64,000 bases of DNA from Brachypodium distachyon (GCF_000005505.3 NC_016132.3:54016914-54080913); one strand, 5' to 3'. Positions 22,460 through 33,933 are shown, counted from the stretch's first letter. The notes: generated by a model from the letters alone, not told the origin. Numbers and translations: made by a program.

Positions 22460-25400
22460 TCAATTTTGACCAGTAGAGAGGAAGTTTGGTGCCATAATCT
22501 CGAGTAGACCCTTGGGATTGTCCACATGAACCCAATGGCCGGAGTTGGGGAGAACATGAAGAGACACTTTGCCCCCGTCAGGTTTGCTTCCTCTCCTTGA
22601 CAATGCTTTTAGCCTCTGCACATCATCAGGGTGCCATCTATCACTCTGCTCTGCTTGTACTATTGAAATCTCCATACCCTTAGGTGGGTTCTCCAGCAGT
22701 GTCCAATAGCTTCTTTCTCTGAAAATTAATAAGTATAAATATATTTGGACAGCTTGTTTAAAAAGCGAGGACGCCAAGACAGATAAAGAACCACAAGGTT
22801 GAAGTGTAAGATAAATAAGAAATAAATTGAACCTTACCTATAAGAATTGAACATGTCTATCGCGGCCTGAAGATCAAAACCCCAAGTCACATGTTCATTA
22901 TCCTTCTTCAAGTTGCTGCCAATCCAGTCTGAAAGTGACTTAGAAAAGCCAAGACTGATCATGTGGTCCACAACCCACCTGATAGTAAACATACATTGTC
23001 ATTAAGGATCTGAACAAAAGTGCATCATTAGTAGTTGATGCTAAACATCTTGATAGAACAAAAATATTTGCTGTCCTTCCCAGGCTTCAACAATAAGTTT
23101 TCTTGAATCATTGCATCTACTTTGCGAGTAATCATTGGACCAGGGAGCCAGGGAGGCACCAATATACCTTTTTAGAAAGAAAAAAAAGACACTGCTGCCT
23201 GGTCATCGGAACTCGGAAATCAGCATTACAGATATACAGGCCAGTGAAAAATATCTGGAATTTGGATATAGAACATTATTTATGGCGAGCATCAAAGTAA
23301 GTTACTCATTCATGCAATCACGCATGCCAATTCCACTATAGTCAAGAGTTTACCATGAAGTGGTTCTGGCTGGAATTTCCTGACTAAACTCAAATTTTCT
23401 ACCACACAAATCATTTCGCACCTACTGCTACCTAGCCACAGAGGCTAACTTGTGGGGCCAATGGTCAAGTTTGATCGGTCAACTTGGCGACCAGGCCCAC
23501 CTGTTACTCACCAGAATTTTTCTTTTTCTTTATTTTATTTCTGGTCAGAGGGACCCACATCTCAGGGACCTAATATTTTCTCGATATTTGGAGATTTCAA
23601 AGACTAACAGGAAGGGCCTTTCGTTTAATTTTGTGTGCGTGAGGGGATTGACAGGCTGGGTCCATGCCTCAGGCCAACTTGATCGGGCTCCAGCAAGCCC
23701 ATGAGCGAGCCGGCGCGATGGTGGCTTGCCAGAATGCCTCTCCCGTGCGCCAAATGAGCAGCAGCCAGGGGCGTTCCGACCTGGAGGCTACCGCGAGTTC
23801 AACCACGCCGGTTAGGAGTCCCCAGGCGCGGCGTGGATGGCTATCACCAGCGGTGGCTGAACAAGTTGCTCGCGGCCCGAGCGGTGAAGGGAGGGAGAGA
23901 AGGGGTGGAGGTCCGAAATCTCACCCTGAACGCGGACATGGCGCTAATCAGGGCAGTGATGGCTGGAAAGGCGGAAACGGGGACAAGGCGGCTCGCCACA
24001 TTGGGGAAGGATAGCCGGTGTCACTGTTCTTTGGCATGGTGAGCTCTGCTGTCCGCAACAGGGAAAGTGTTGAACAGTGCCAGTGACTGCTAGTTATCGC
24101 CTCACTTGTTGTATTCATATACCGGGTGGATGGTCGGGTCCCACTGCAGTGGTTTGCTCAACGACACTTCTTTGTACCTGCAATAGAAGGGCATTCCCTC
24201 GACCAAAAAGGACTTTGGGATTTATTTCAACTCTTTGGAGAAGATATTAACTTGAATTATCCTTTACTTGTTCTGTTATTCCATCTGTGGGTGTTGTTAT
24301 TGTAGTCATACGTCACATTGTTTGCACATGAACCTTTTTGTGCGATGGGGCATTATGCTAATGTTTCATCAAGTGTTATAAGCAAAAGATTTATGTGCTG
24401 AAGCCAGGCTGGATAACCACTATTCAAGAAAATGAACGGATCAAATTATACACTAAACATCTATATATCAAATTAGGAATCAGATAAATATCCCAGCATG
24501 GGAATGGAAGAGGAAGTACTTGCGCGATGGAAGCGATGCAGGAAGACTTGCTAGTGTTTGCAAAACCCGTTCAACTTCACCATCACTGTTATCTATTTTT
24601 ACTTGTCCAGGGACAGAATCGAGCACCCAGAGCTGTTCTGCATCAAAGGAAAACATAACACGGTTATACATATTATTTATCCCCTTGCCCCAGTAATGTG
24701 CAGTACGCAGTAGATAACTAGACACGGCCAATTGAAATGAGCAGGGTATAAAAGGGGGGCCAAGCAATTAACTGCTAAGTACAAGAATCAAGAAATTACC
24801 ATTCTGACAGAAGAAACGCAATAAATATAAACCTTCCAGTGTCTGTACTGTGATGCTAGATTATTCACGGTACACAACTCAGTGTGCTACACATATAGAA
24901 CTACATTCTTCTTTCCATGACACACTTTTTATGTAACAGTAGGATTTTCCACATCAACTTATGTAAATAAACATTATGTATGATAAGATTGGGAGGATTC
25001 TCTGCACGGACATTAACTTACAAAATCAAACAATTTATTCAGAAGAACTAATATGTTAGACCCAATCATGCAAAAACTAAAATAACTCTCTGCACCTGTT
25101 TGGGAAGAGCAGCAGATTCTCCATAGTCACCACGGGAACAACTCTCCGCAAAATCCAGTGCAACCTTTCCACCCATGGAGTGACCCATGACGACCTCCGG
25201 CCATGACCAGCCCTTGGCCTTCACCAAGTCAGCAAGGTCTTTTGCAGCACTCGACATATCATGGGGTGGGCACAGCCCTTTGATCCTGGCCGAGTTCCCA
25301 TGATTCCTCAAGTCCACAAGAACCATCCTCCACTCTACAAGCACACAAAATTCAGCCCTGCCTATGAGCAAACGCAGAACTATATTTTCGTCAGATACAA

Positions 25401-25960
25401 CAACGATAGGATGGGAGTTATTTTGCTGAGTAGAGTTATCAGTTCCCATGGTTCCTCAAGTCCACAAGAACCATCCTCCACTCTACAAACACACAAAATC
25501 CAGATCTCTGCACGATCTTTTCCCCGGCCCTGCCTATGAGCAAACACGGAACCATATTTTCGTTGGATGCAACAACGATCAGATAGCAATTTTAAGTTAT
25601 TTTGCTGGACAGAGTTAACAGTGCTAAGTTATGAGAACACACTATACGCGTTTAAGAACAGCGAACTTTGCGGCAGTTACCATCGGAGGGGGAACGGTCG
25701 CGGAGTTGGGAGGCGAGGGTGCGGGAGAAGGTGCGCCAGTTGCGACCCGATCCCAGGAGGCCGTGGAGAACGAAGGCCGTGGCGGTGGAAGGCTTCTCGG
25801 GTGAAAGCTGGATCTCGTCGAAGGCGAGGGTTTCGGTTTTGTGGGAGGCGTCCGAGTGGACGGAGGAGGACAGGAGGAGGCGCCAGGGAGACCAAGTGGC
25901 AGAGGAGGAGAGGAGGCGCGAGCGGAGGGAGGAGGATGATGCTTGCAGCGACGCCGCCAT
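22460..25960 (-). CDS. ABHD11-type alpha/beta hydrolase, five exons, organelle-targeted
   Basis: Exons 25960-25681, 25334-25096, 24632-24520, 22978-22838 and 22718-22460 join in frame to 343 residues. The N-terminus (about 1-45) is Ser/Arg-rich with no acids until D37, typical of a mitochondrial or plastid transit peptide. The hydrolase core has the oxyanion motif HGLLGSG (H66), LVDLRNHG, nucleophile elbow GHSMGG (S146) and NSGHW with the catalytic His (H319). The motif set and order match ABHD11 and its plant and bacterial YbfF-like relatives, a family with esterase or lipase activity; human ABHD11 acts in mitochondria. Intron 1 carries a partial copy of exon 2 (25447-25623). The gene lies head-to-head with the 26407 gene with a tRNA between. 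Confidence 0.88.
22979..24519. other. Long intron 3 of the ABHD11-like gene
   Basis: About 1.5 kb between exons 3 and 4. The segment 23420-24170 is more GC-rich than the rest of the intron and could be an inserted element, but I found no terminal repeats or coding match. Confidence 0.4.
25299..25623. repeat. Direct duplication covering exon 2 start and intron 1 of the ABHD11-like gene
   Basis: 25299-25446 (exon 2 start, its acceptor and intron) and 25447-25623 share long blocks: 'ttcctcaagtccacaagaacc', 'atcctccactctacaa', 'cctgcctatgagcaaac', 'atattttcgt', 'ttattttgctg', 'cagagtta/tagagtta'. The second block has an extra insert of about 25 bases. The upstream copy keeps the acceptor and the first dozen codons of exon 2. 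Confidence 0.85.
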
Positions 25961-26067
25961 GGCCGCCGATCGCTCCGCCGGAGCGACGCAGTGATGGGTA
26001 AATCAGATAGCTGCCGAAGGGGAAGGGGAAGAGAAAGAAAGAAGAAGCGAGAAGAAACAAAAAAGGG

Positions 26068-26075
26068 AAAAAAAA
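26068..26075 (-). terminator. Pol III terminator of tRNA-Leu
   Basis: Eight A on the plus strand, T8 on the minus strand, four bases after the tRNA 3' end. Confidence 0.85.
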
Positions 26076-26079
26076 TGTA

Positions 26080-26159
<80 letters not shown>
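26080..26159 (-). tRNA. tRNA-Leu (anticodon UAG)
   Basis: 80 bases with a full class II cloverleaf: acceptor GACAGTT/AGCTGTC, D arm GGCCGAGTGGTCTAAGGC, anticodon stem CCAGA/TCTGG around a loop that reads TAG, a long variable arm (TCCGAAAGGGC), T arm GTGGG-TTCAAAT-CCCAC and a discriminator A. A and B boxes are consensus. A T8 run follows. This looks fully functional. Confidence 0.95.
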
Positions 26160-26406
26160 CTTGTTGAAACCTTCTTACAGTTTTATATTACAAGACCAGT
26201 CTTTGGTACTCTCAACCATAAGAAGCGAGGGTGATCAGCCAACCAAAATTTTGTCTGGGCGGTATCAGCTCATCCATTCATTTCTCATCCCTAGAGGTTA
26301 ATCCGGTGCACTTCATTCACCGGCTCCAGTATGGCTATGGCAATCTACTACCAGGTCCCAACTCAAGTCTGAACCTTCATCCTGCCTCCTCCAGCAGGAC
26401 GAAAGA

Positions 26407-27245
26407 ATGGCAGCTGCAACCGCAAGGCAGCTGCTGGTCCACAGGATCCTTTGCTCCTGCTCTTCAGGGACGCTTCCAAAGCGCACCTTCAACAGCCATG
26501 GCAGCTCTGCTTCGAGCTGCTTCAAAGCAGGAAAGACCGAGAAGCTCCCCGCCAGTTTCAGGTTAAGGGTGGCCCTGAATCCTCCGCGTGCCGTGCTGGG
26601 GAAGGGCGGCATTGTGCCTGACGACGGGGTCAGCCTCGGCACCGTCAAGCTGCCTGCCAACATCGATTTGGCTCGGTTCGAGGCCTTGCTATTTCAGGTT
26701 AGCATAAGCATTCTTTTCTTTTCTTTTTTGGAAGGAGCGTTAGCATTCGAAGTATTCCTCCGATTCTAAATTCTTGTCGTGATTTTAGTTCAAATTTAGG
26801 ATCGGAGGGAGTATATGCATAGTATAGCCATGAACTGGTGCTTATCTGTGTCCTGTTTGTTCGACAGTGGGGAAACAGCCTGTGCCAAGGCGCAACCTTG
26901 CCACTACCGGTGCCTCTCAAGGTAAGGCAATCGGAGAGCTGCCCATATACTGTAGTTTTATTTTGAAGATTTCTACAGCTGAAATATTTTTCGATTTTCA
27001 TGTGCGAACAGGTGGACAAAGTCGACGGTGGGATCAGGTTAGCATTTGTTGAAATCGACGACGGCGCGGTGCAGCTGCTGGCCTACATCGATTGCCTGGT
27101 GTCTCCAGCGACCGATGGCTCCGGGTTTGTGTTCCGGGCGATCAGGAACGGTCCCATGAAGGACATGGAACCACCTGGGGAACCGAGGATCATGAGAAGC
27201 CTCCTTGAGGCGCTTCAAAAATCTATTCAAATTGCTCGAGTTTGA
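26407..27245 (+). CDS. Conserved plant protein of unknown function, organelle-targeted, three exons
   Basis: Exons 26407-26697, 26868-26921 and 27012-27245 join in phase 0 to 192 residues. The N-terminal 40 residues are rich in Ala, Arg and Ser, as in plastid or mitochondrial transit peptides. The conserved-looking core runs from FRLRVALNP through the LARFEALLFQWGNSLCQGATLPLPVPLKVDKVDGG-type segment to IRLAFVEIDDGAVQLLAYIDCLV and the Pro-rich GPMKDMEPPGEPRIM. Exon 2 is only 54 bp, yet codes the most motif-like part (WGNSLCQGATLPLPVPLK), which supports the model. I recognise this as a plant-wide type but know no function for it. Intron 1 carries a small MITE remnant. Confidence 0.75.
26753..26813. 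mobile_element. Deleted Stowaway-like MITE in intron 1 of the 26407 gene
   Basis: Left ttcctccgattctaaattc and right aatttaggatcggaggg are inverted, ending in gta. Only about 60 bases remain; the central part present in full copies is missing. Confidence 0.65.
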
Positions 27246-27455
27246 CAAGTTTGCTCAACTTCCTCCAAGTTGACAAACCTGTTCAAGTTGCACAAGTTTG
27301 ACAGTCAAGAAGATGATGCAGCAGGGTTAACATACGCTATTGTTACTTGTAATTCCTGTTTTTCAAGTTCTTTCATGTCCTCTCACAAAATGAAGATATA
27401 AATTCCATCAGAGGAAGCAACAGTAAACGGCTCCACTGTCCACAATTCTTTCTCC

Positions 27456-27461
27456 TTTATT
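27456..27461 (-). terminator. Polyadenylation signal AATAAA, sorting nexin gene
   Basis: TTTATT on the plus strand, 216 bases beyond the stop codon. The 27246-27676 stretch between two convergent genes is their shared 3' UTR zone. Confidence 0.5.
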
Positions 27462-27676
27462 GATGATACTTCTTGAGGGATTCAGGTAGTTAGACTAATT
27501 GGTGTTACAGAGTACACACTCACACAGCAAGAAACGGTATCAATATAACAACCGGAGCACTTCGACAATCACTTTTGAGTATACAGGAATCGCTGTCAAA
27601 TTGGACTGGAAAAAATCAGCCTAAAACTCAAGGGCCGACTGCTATCTCAAACATCACAGGCCAACACAGATTAAAT

Positions 27677-30386
27677 TTATGACATGGAACAAGCTTCCAG
27701 CTTTGGGAGGACGCTGCGCCAAGCATCAGCAATATCTTTCGCTAACTTTGCTTGACCTTTCGCAAATTCATGGAAGGCAAGTCCAATATCAGCTGTTTTC
27801 TGCTCCTGGAATCGTGCAAGCTCACCATTCATTACACTAACTATGTGCTCAAACCTCTTTGTAGCCTCCTCACTGGCTGCTTTCAACTGCACTAACTCAA
27901 AACAAAACACTGGTCAAAACAATTGTCCGTTCACAATTTCTGACCGCTCGAAATAGATCCTCAAAATTAATAAGAACTTGCCTCGTTGAACTCCATTTCC
28001 GATTCAGAGAACTTCTCAGGGTTCATGAACTTCAATTTTTCTCTGCAGTCAGAGTAGGATTAGTATGGATTAAACATGAGACCAAGACCATAAGGACTTT
28101 AAACCCTGTCTTGTGCTAAGAGGTTAGGGTTTGATTAATTATTCATAGGAATCTTAAATTGAAGGGCCCAGTTTTGATTAGTTATGATCCTATAACGTGA
28201 AGGCACTCCCCTCAGGACAGTTATCCTAAATTATTTAAGCCTACTCACTGAGCATGGAATAGGTAAATGCAATATGCAGTACATACAGGTTAAGCTCTTT
28301 ATACTTCCTCTCCTGATCCAAATCAAAGTGCTGCCTGAAAGCATTGGCTCGATCAAGCATAGTTGTCTGTTCATGAGCATGAGAAAATAAGTCATGACCT
28401 CAATTTTTTTGACATTTCTTCAAAGTTATAAGCAGTTCTCTTTTTATAGTTAGCAGATGGAAAGAGAACAAAACTCACTTTTATTGACTGCACTGCACGC
28501 ACATAATCTTTCAAAGGCTCTTCAAAGTTAAAGAGAAGGTTGTCTGCCTATAGTAAGAGCATATCAACATCATTAGGAAGCAGAACCACTGAAATGGATG
28601 GTCAAAGTCCCATATGGTACATAATACCAAGTGGTATCTTAACAGTTTAAGGGTACCTCTCTTTGAAGCTTTATTGACAACATCTCTGACCTCGAACCAA
28701 CTTCAGAAAACACCTTTTCCAAGGAATCCCCTTCGCAAGCACCTAGAAGCTTAATCGCCTTCCCAAAGTCCGCCAAAGATTGCCCAAGTTCTAATGAATG
28801 AAAATCAGAATGGAGTAATTGGTCTTGCAATTCAGTTCAATAAAATTACATAAATAAGGGCAAGTTGAGATATCTGTCATGGCCTCCAAGCAACAGTCTT
28901 GCATTCATTACGATATCATGCAACCAATTGTTCCTTTCTTTCCAAAGATCAAGTTTTGAACATACAATTTTTACTACTACTGTACATTGAGACTGTCACA
29001 AATGAATTGATTTACCAAGAAAATAGGCAGCAGATTTACCTCTGTGCCTTTTCACAAGGCGGAATGCTTGTTTCTGGGCCTCTGCTAAATGATTTTCTAG
29101 CTCAAATATATAATGTTTAAGCTTCTCATATTCAGGAGTAGATTCTTCCACAGGCTTTTCTTTTCCCAGAACAACATCACTGACTCTTGACTGTACATCC
29201 TAAAAAATGATCACCGGTTAGTGACCAGCAAGTGAAACTTAAATATAAAGAGGGAAATAGGGAGTTTTCCATCACACTCTTCTGTAATCTTATTAGAAGC
29301 AGAAGAACGTCTTACTGAGCAATGGAAAACTAGTACCTTAAACATCTGTATGAAATCTGCTGGCTTCTTAAATATACCAGTCTCAAAAGACCTTGCTCTA
29401 TCCATTTTCTGCTTCACACACAGGAAAAAAAAAACATGAGCTGTACGAACGCCCCCGGAAGGATGATCAGCCTTATATATACAAGGCATGGAATGGTGGA
29501 CGTAGAAAGTTCCATTATTAGAAAACTTCAAGGATGATCAGCCTTGTGATGCACACGACTGCAAAATCCTATTGCAGTCAGCACAATATTTAGTCAAATG
29601 ATGGTACATTAGCCACTGGAGTTTCTGCAAACTCTTTTCAATTATGCAGTGAAATTACTCCTATTTTGTTCTGATGGAAATTTCAGTGTGCAATAAAACA
29701 ATGATCACATTGCAAAGCATTCATGCAGTACAAATCAAGTATAAGACAGTTGGCCTAAGATTTACTTGACTATTAACAGTGACCCTAAGGAACAATATGA
29801 CAGAGATTAGAGCAATCTATTCAACTTATCATTTATATGTCAAGATCAACAATATCTGTAACATAGAAAAGTATTATATGGATCCAAACTTAGCAAGGAA
29901 CTGTAGCAACTCTGCTTATGCAAATCTTCTACCTCTTCATCTGCCTGCAAAAATATCCTGAAATCTTCACTTTGCTTAAGTTCAGGGTGTGAAGCTATTC
30001 GGTTGATGAACAGATCCAGAGCTTGGCGCCTCAATTCGATGAACTCTTTGCTAAAGCGGAATTTCTCTGTGTAAAGAGAAATAATAACAGCCCAGTAAGC
30101 AATGGAACACAATAGATTGTGAGACTACAGTTCAGTGGCCTAGATATTTCTCTGATACAGGGAATAGATGAAATATTGTCATATTATTACCAACAGCATT
30201 CTTCTCTGGTAGGGGAGGTATGAAAAAGCCTTTGTATTTCTCAACTAACCGATCGTGCAACCACTCAAAATCACTATAGCGTCGGATAACAATTTTCTCT
30301 GGTCCCTCGAATTCAGGTAGGTTAGTCTACAGAGAAAATATTACCAAATCAGTAAATCGATAGCAACAGAACCATCGTATAGACAT

Positions 30387-30454
<68 letters not shown>

Positions 30455-31846
30455 ATATATGCTCAAAGCGGTAACCATGATACAGCTCTTATATAGCATT
30501 CAAGTACAAGACAAAGTAGGGGGGACGAAATGTAATACAAGTGCTGGGCGTCAAGTCATCAAACTCAATAAGCTACACAAACAGAAGTGAAGTAGCAATA
30601 GAACAGAACACGAAAAGTTTGTAGTCAATTGGCAGGTTACATGATTGACATGCCATTCCACAAGAACCTCGTCATGTTGCTTGAGTGAACATTAAACCCA
30701 TTTTGATTTTAGAATATCTAAAAGTATGGCCTTAATCGCACATTGGTGCTAGTGATGCGTCAGAAGGTATGTCCTCATAGAATCATTCAACTGGGAAAGG
30801 AAATCTTTTCCCTAACGTGAACGAAGGAAAGTCTTTTTAAGTATTGGCTTCCTTATTACATATGAATATACATTTTCCCTAAATCTGAAACCAAACATAG
30901 TTTGCATGATCAAAAGGGCACCTTCTTTACTGGTGTGTCTTTTCTTCACTGTAATCATTCTTATAATAAGGTTGCGGACACCATAGCAGCGGCAGGTGCT
31001 AAGATGGAGCAGATGCCCCAAGCCGTATGGTCGGGTTCTACTCCTACCTTTGTGCATGATTTGGTTGCCGGCGATCTTGCTGTGCAAAGTTAAGTAATGG
31101 AATGGTTTCCATCTAAAAAAAGGGGACCTTCTTTAAATTGTTCTGATGCCCCAGAGCATCCCTGTATTGATCATTTGCGTGAAGGTTCAGAACTATTCAA
31201 TTTTCCATGATTTTCTTTCCCCGGCTCATACTTAGCTGTACTAATTGCAGAATATCTGTTAAGAGCTTCCTACTCAAAGTCCATAAGAGTTTCGACATCA
31301 CCGAGTAGGGGTCTATCGCTGAGTTCATTAATTACTGGCCTATAAATTAATCCAGTAATCCAGTACCAGATCTATATCAGGAAATCAGATTCCATAAATT
31401 GACTTCCACTGTGCCAGCCTGATTGACACCTAAAACCAGGCAAAAATAGCTCTAGAAATTGGCATCGCCGCGGGGACTTAACTAAATTATCAACTCGATC
31501 AGTATCACTATAAACTACTAAATCTATGCTAAATCGAAGTAACCGACAGGTTTGGTACTTAGAACGGAGAACGAATCAGATGACCTTGGTTATGACGCGA
31601 TATGAGATGTAGGACTGGACGCCGGTGCCCATCTTGACGGGATCCGTGACGGATATGGACAGGAACGGCGCCCCAGCCGCCGCCGCCGCCGACGGCGACC
31701 GCGGGCTCTGCGACTGGCTCCTCTCCTGCGAGAGCACGCATAGATAGATTCAGTGCAAAATTACCAACTGAGCGGGCGAGTGGTGGGTAGCTCCGCGTGA
31801 GAGAAGCCGGGAAGGGGGCAGGTGCCGCAATTACCGCGGAGATCAT
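27677..31846 (-). CDS. SNX1: Sorting nexin 1, PX-BAR retromer component, 11 coding exons
   Basis: Exons (minus): 31846-31835, 31725-31585, 30326-30191, 30066-29933, 29408-29337, 29199-29040, 28790-28657, 28547-28479, 28366-28287, 28042-27982, 27886-27677. They join in frame to 402 residues, the same length as I recall for Arabidopsis SNX1. The PX domain (about 25-145) has the phosphoinositide-binding IVIRRYSDF (R66, R67, Y68) and IPPLPEK; the rest is the BAR domain with FRLVKRHRELGQSL, AIKLLGACEG, NFEEPLKDYVRAVQSIK and FHEFAKGQAKLAKDIADAWR. SNX1 binds endosomal membrane and recycles cargo such as auxin carriers and vacuolar receptors. The first coding exon has only 12 nt (MISA). The intron after 27982 starts with GC, not GT. 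Intron 2 holds a truncated LINE and an (AT)n array. Confidence 0.93.
30388..30460. repeat. (AT)n microsatellite in SNX1 intron 2, just outside exon 3
   Basis: About 28 AT units, then gtatgtatatatat, some 60 bases upstream (in gene sense) of exon 3. Highly length-variable; could affect acceptor context. Confidence 0.9.
30912..31135 (+). mobile_element. 5'-truncated LINE with target duplication in SNX1 intron 2
   Basis: The 18-mer aaaagggcaccttcttta at 30912-30929 recurs as aaaaggggaccttcttta at 31118-31135. Between them a frame on the plus strand reads FLHCNHSYNKVADTIAA... QAVWSGSTPTFVHDLVAGDLAV, the RNase H tail of grass L1-type elements, then a stop, a short 3' UTR and an A run that merges with the duplication. 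Antisense to SNX1. The 5' end was cut during insertion. Confidence 0.8.
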
Positions 31847-32149
31847 GGCTAGCTTCGCGGCGAGGTCTCTTCTGCTTGGTGCGGCACGGCGAAGCTACGG
31901 CCTACGGGAAGAAGAGGGCGACTGGGGAAGAAAACGAGAAGGATTCTTTTTTTCTTAATTTTCTCGTGAGCGACAGTTTGTTAATTACGGGATTACCAGT
32001 GGGACGTTATTGGATCTTGGGCCCTAAGCAATCCGGTTTAGCCCAAGTTCGGCAAATCGGCCTGCCACAGCTCGCGATTTCTTTTTTCGCTAAAAAAGGA
32101 GACTTTTCTATTAAAAAAAGGCTTTTCTTTTGTTTCTCCTTTTTTTTCA

Positions 32150-32277
32150 TACTCCCTCTGTCCAACAAAAAATATCTCGATTTTGACCAAATTTGAATGC
32201 ATCTATACACTAAGTCATGTGTAGATACATCCAAATTTTGACAAACTTGAGACATCTTTTGTTGGACGGAGGGAGTA
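32150..32277. mobile_element. Stowaway MITE
   Basis: TA, actccctctgtccaacaaa at left and tttgttggacggagggagta at right; interior 'gattttgacc' and 'acaaacttgagacatc' are shared with the copy at 37209-37331, a second subfamily in the window. Confidence 0.9.
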
Positions 32278-32875
32278 ATACTGTTTTGTACGTGCCATAG
32301 ATCTAAAACGTGTGTTGTAGATCAAATGTGAGAATCAAAACACCTATTTAAACACATTTTTCACATTGTCCATTGTATTTATCCCACGTTGGGGTAACAC
32401 TTGGTTCAAACATCAAAGATTTTTTTTTAAATTCGAATATTAACTGACTCTTGGCTAAGTCGAAGAGTGAGTTCTCTTCTCTATTCTATTTCTATTGCGC
32501 ACAAATCAGCAAATTTTGAATAATACTTGATCAAAAGTTGTGTAAATGGCACTTTTAGTCGGAGTTGGTTTAGTTGGATTAACAATAAGGCAAGCAAAAC
32601 AAAAGTTGTGCTCAACATCAACTAGATCATCGGATGTAGTTGGATGATGGGATCCCTGGAACCCAGCTACTATATTCTGCTATTGTTGTATCCTTGCTTG
32701 GGACTTGACTATAGTTTCTTATGAGTGTTGTCCTTCGAAAGCCAGCGTGGTGACTCATGAGATTGCTAGACATAGTTTTCTTCAAATTTTCCTTGTTTTC
32801 AGGATGATGGTCTTCTAATTTTAAAAAACTTTTGATGATCAATAAAGTTCGCCGGATGTTTTAAAAAAAAAATCA

Positions 32876-32945
32876 TTGGCTGAGTGGTAAAGAATAATCG
32901 GCGACCATTTGTCGCACGAATCTCAAATCCCCAGCGTAAGAGCTT
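32876..32945 (+). other. tRNA-like remnant (possible SINE head or tRNA pseudogene)
   Basis: tggctgagtggt fits a Pol III A box, and gaatctcaaatcc some 40 bases later is a weakened B box. An A9 tract precedes it. Stems do not close, so it is not a functional tRNA. Confidence 0.3.
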
Positions 32946-33137
32946 GTCCCTGTTCTTCCCCAAAGGGCAGACTCAACAGACTCGTGGACCCAAGTCCGCA
33001 TCGACACGCTTCCCTTGCGGCGCTGATCACTACCCACCTGCTCGCCGCCGCCGGATCGCCGCCTCTCGCTAGGGACGTCGCGCTCCCGACGTCACGCGCC
33101 AGTCCGGTTAACACCACCCGCACAACCTAGCCGCACT

Positions 33138-33788
33138 ATGGACCGTGCCCGCCACAAGAGCTCGCCCAGCTCCGAGCGCCTCCTCGGCTCTTTCCTCCCT
33201 CCCTCGGCCGCCGGCGACCAGCCTGGCTCGGTGGCCTTCGAGCTCGATGAGGACGACCTCTTCGCCTCAGGAGCCCCATCCCCCGAGCGGCCGCAGCCGC
33301 CGCGCTGGCCCCTCCTCATCTCCTCAATCCGCGCCGCAAACCCTAGCCCCACCATCCCCCGCCTCCGCCGTCCGCCGGGGGGCATCCTCGAAGCTCTCCC
33401 CGAGCGCTTCGGACCTCTCTCGCCACCTCTGTCTTCTTCGTCTACCTCGTCGTCCCCCGCGTCCCCGGTGACGGCCCTTCCCCGCATGATCCCCTCCATT
33501 CCCCGCCCTGCACCGGCGCCGGCGATGCATATGCCGCAGTCTGCACCGGTGAATGTGCCGGCAGCGAGGCTGCGTCGACCGCCGGTGGTGGATGAGTTCA
33601 CTGCTGAAGCGGATGACGACGATGACGAGGAGATGCTGCCGCCGCACGAAATGGTGGCGCGCTCTCGGGCGCGGGAGTCGCCCATGACGACGTTTTCGGT
33701 GTTGGAGGGCGCTGGACGCACGCTCAAGGGCAGGGACCTCCGCCAGGTACGCAATGCCGTGTGGCGCAAGACCGGCCTTCTCGATTGA
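33138..33788 (+). CDS. S40-like (DUF584) senescence-associated protein, single exon
   Basis: Predicted 216 residues, intronless as is usual for the family. The family signature sits at the C-terminus: an acidic run (EADDDDDEE) before MLPPHEMVARSRAR, then FSVLEGAGRTLKGRDLR and VRNAVWRKTGLLD. The N-terminal two thirds are Ser/Pro-rich and poorly conserved, with the early motif SSERLLGSFLPP. S40 proteins, named from a barley senescence gene, are small nuclear or cytosolic proteins induced in ageing, darkness and pathogen attack; their molecular action is unclear. The start is the first ATG of the frame. GC content is very high, as in other one-exon grass genes. Confidence 0.88.
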   Translation: MDRARHKSSPSSERLLGSFLPPSAAGDQPGSVAFELDEDDLFASGAPSPERPQPPRWPLLISSIRAANPSPTIPRLRRPPGGILEALPERFGPLSPPLSSSSTSSSPASPVTALPRMIPSIPRPAPAPAMHMPQSAPVNVPAARLRRPPVVDEFTAEADDDDDEEMLPPHEMVARSRARESPMTTFSVLEGAGRTLKGRDLRQVRNAVWRKTGLLD

Positions 33789-33933
33789 CCCTGGTGCTTG
33801 GGCATCAGAAGTTCAGATAGACTCCTGTGATTGAGTATGCAGATTGTTCTGTACATTACGAATGATTGGGTGTTAAATTTTATCTGCACCTCTAAAACTT
33901 GTCTGTTCAATTAGACTATTACTCATCATATCA

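Larger units (their letters stand above)
31847..33137. other. Promoter region between SNX1 and the S40-like gene
   Basis: The two genes are divergent. It holds a Stowaway MITE (32150-32277) and a tRNA-like remnant after an A tract (32876-32945). No other gene is seen. Confidence 0.55.

Noticed and set aside
33092..33910. 272-codon open frame on the minus strand opposite the S40-like gene
   Set aside because: Antisense shadow of a GC-rich single exon; the plus frame carries the family signature.
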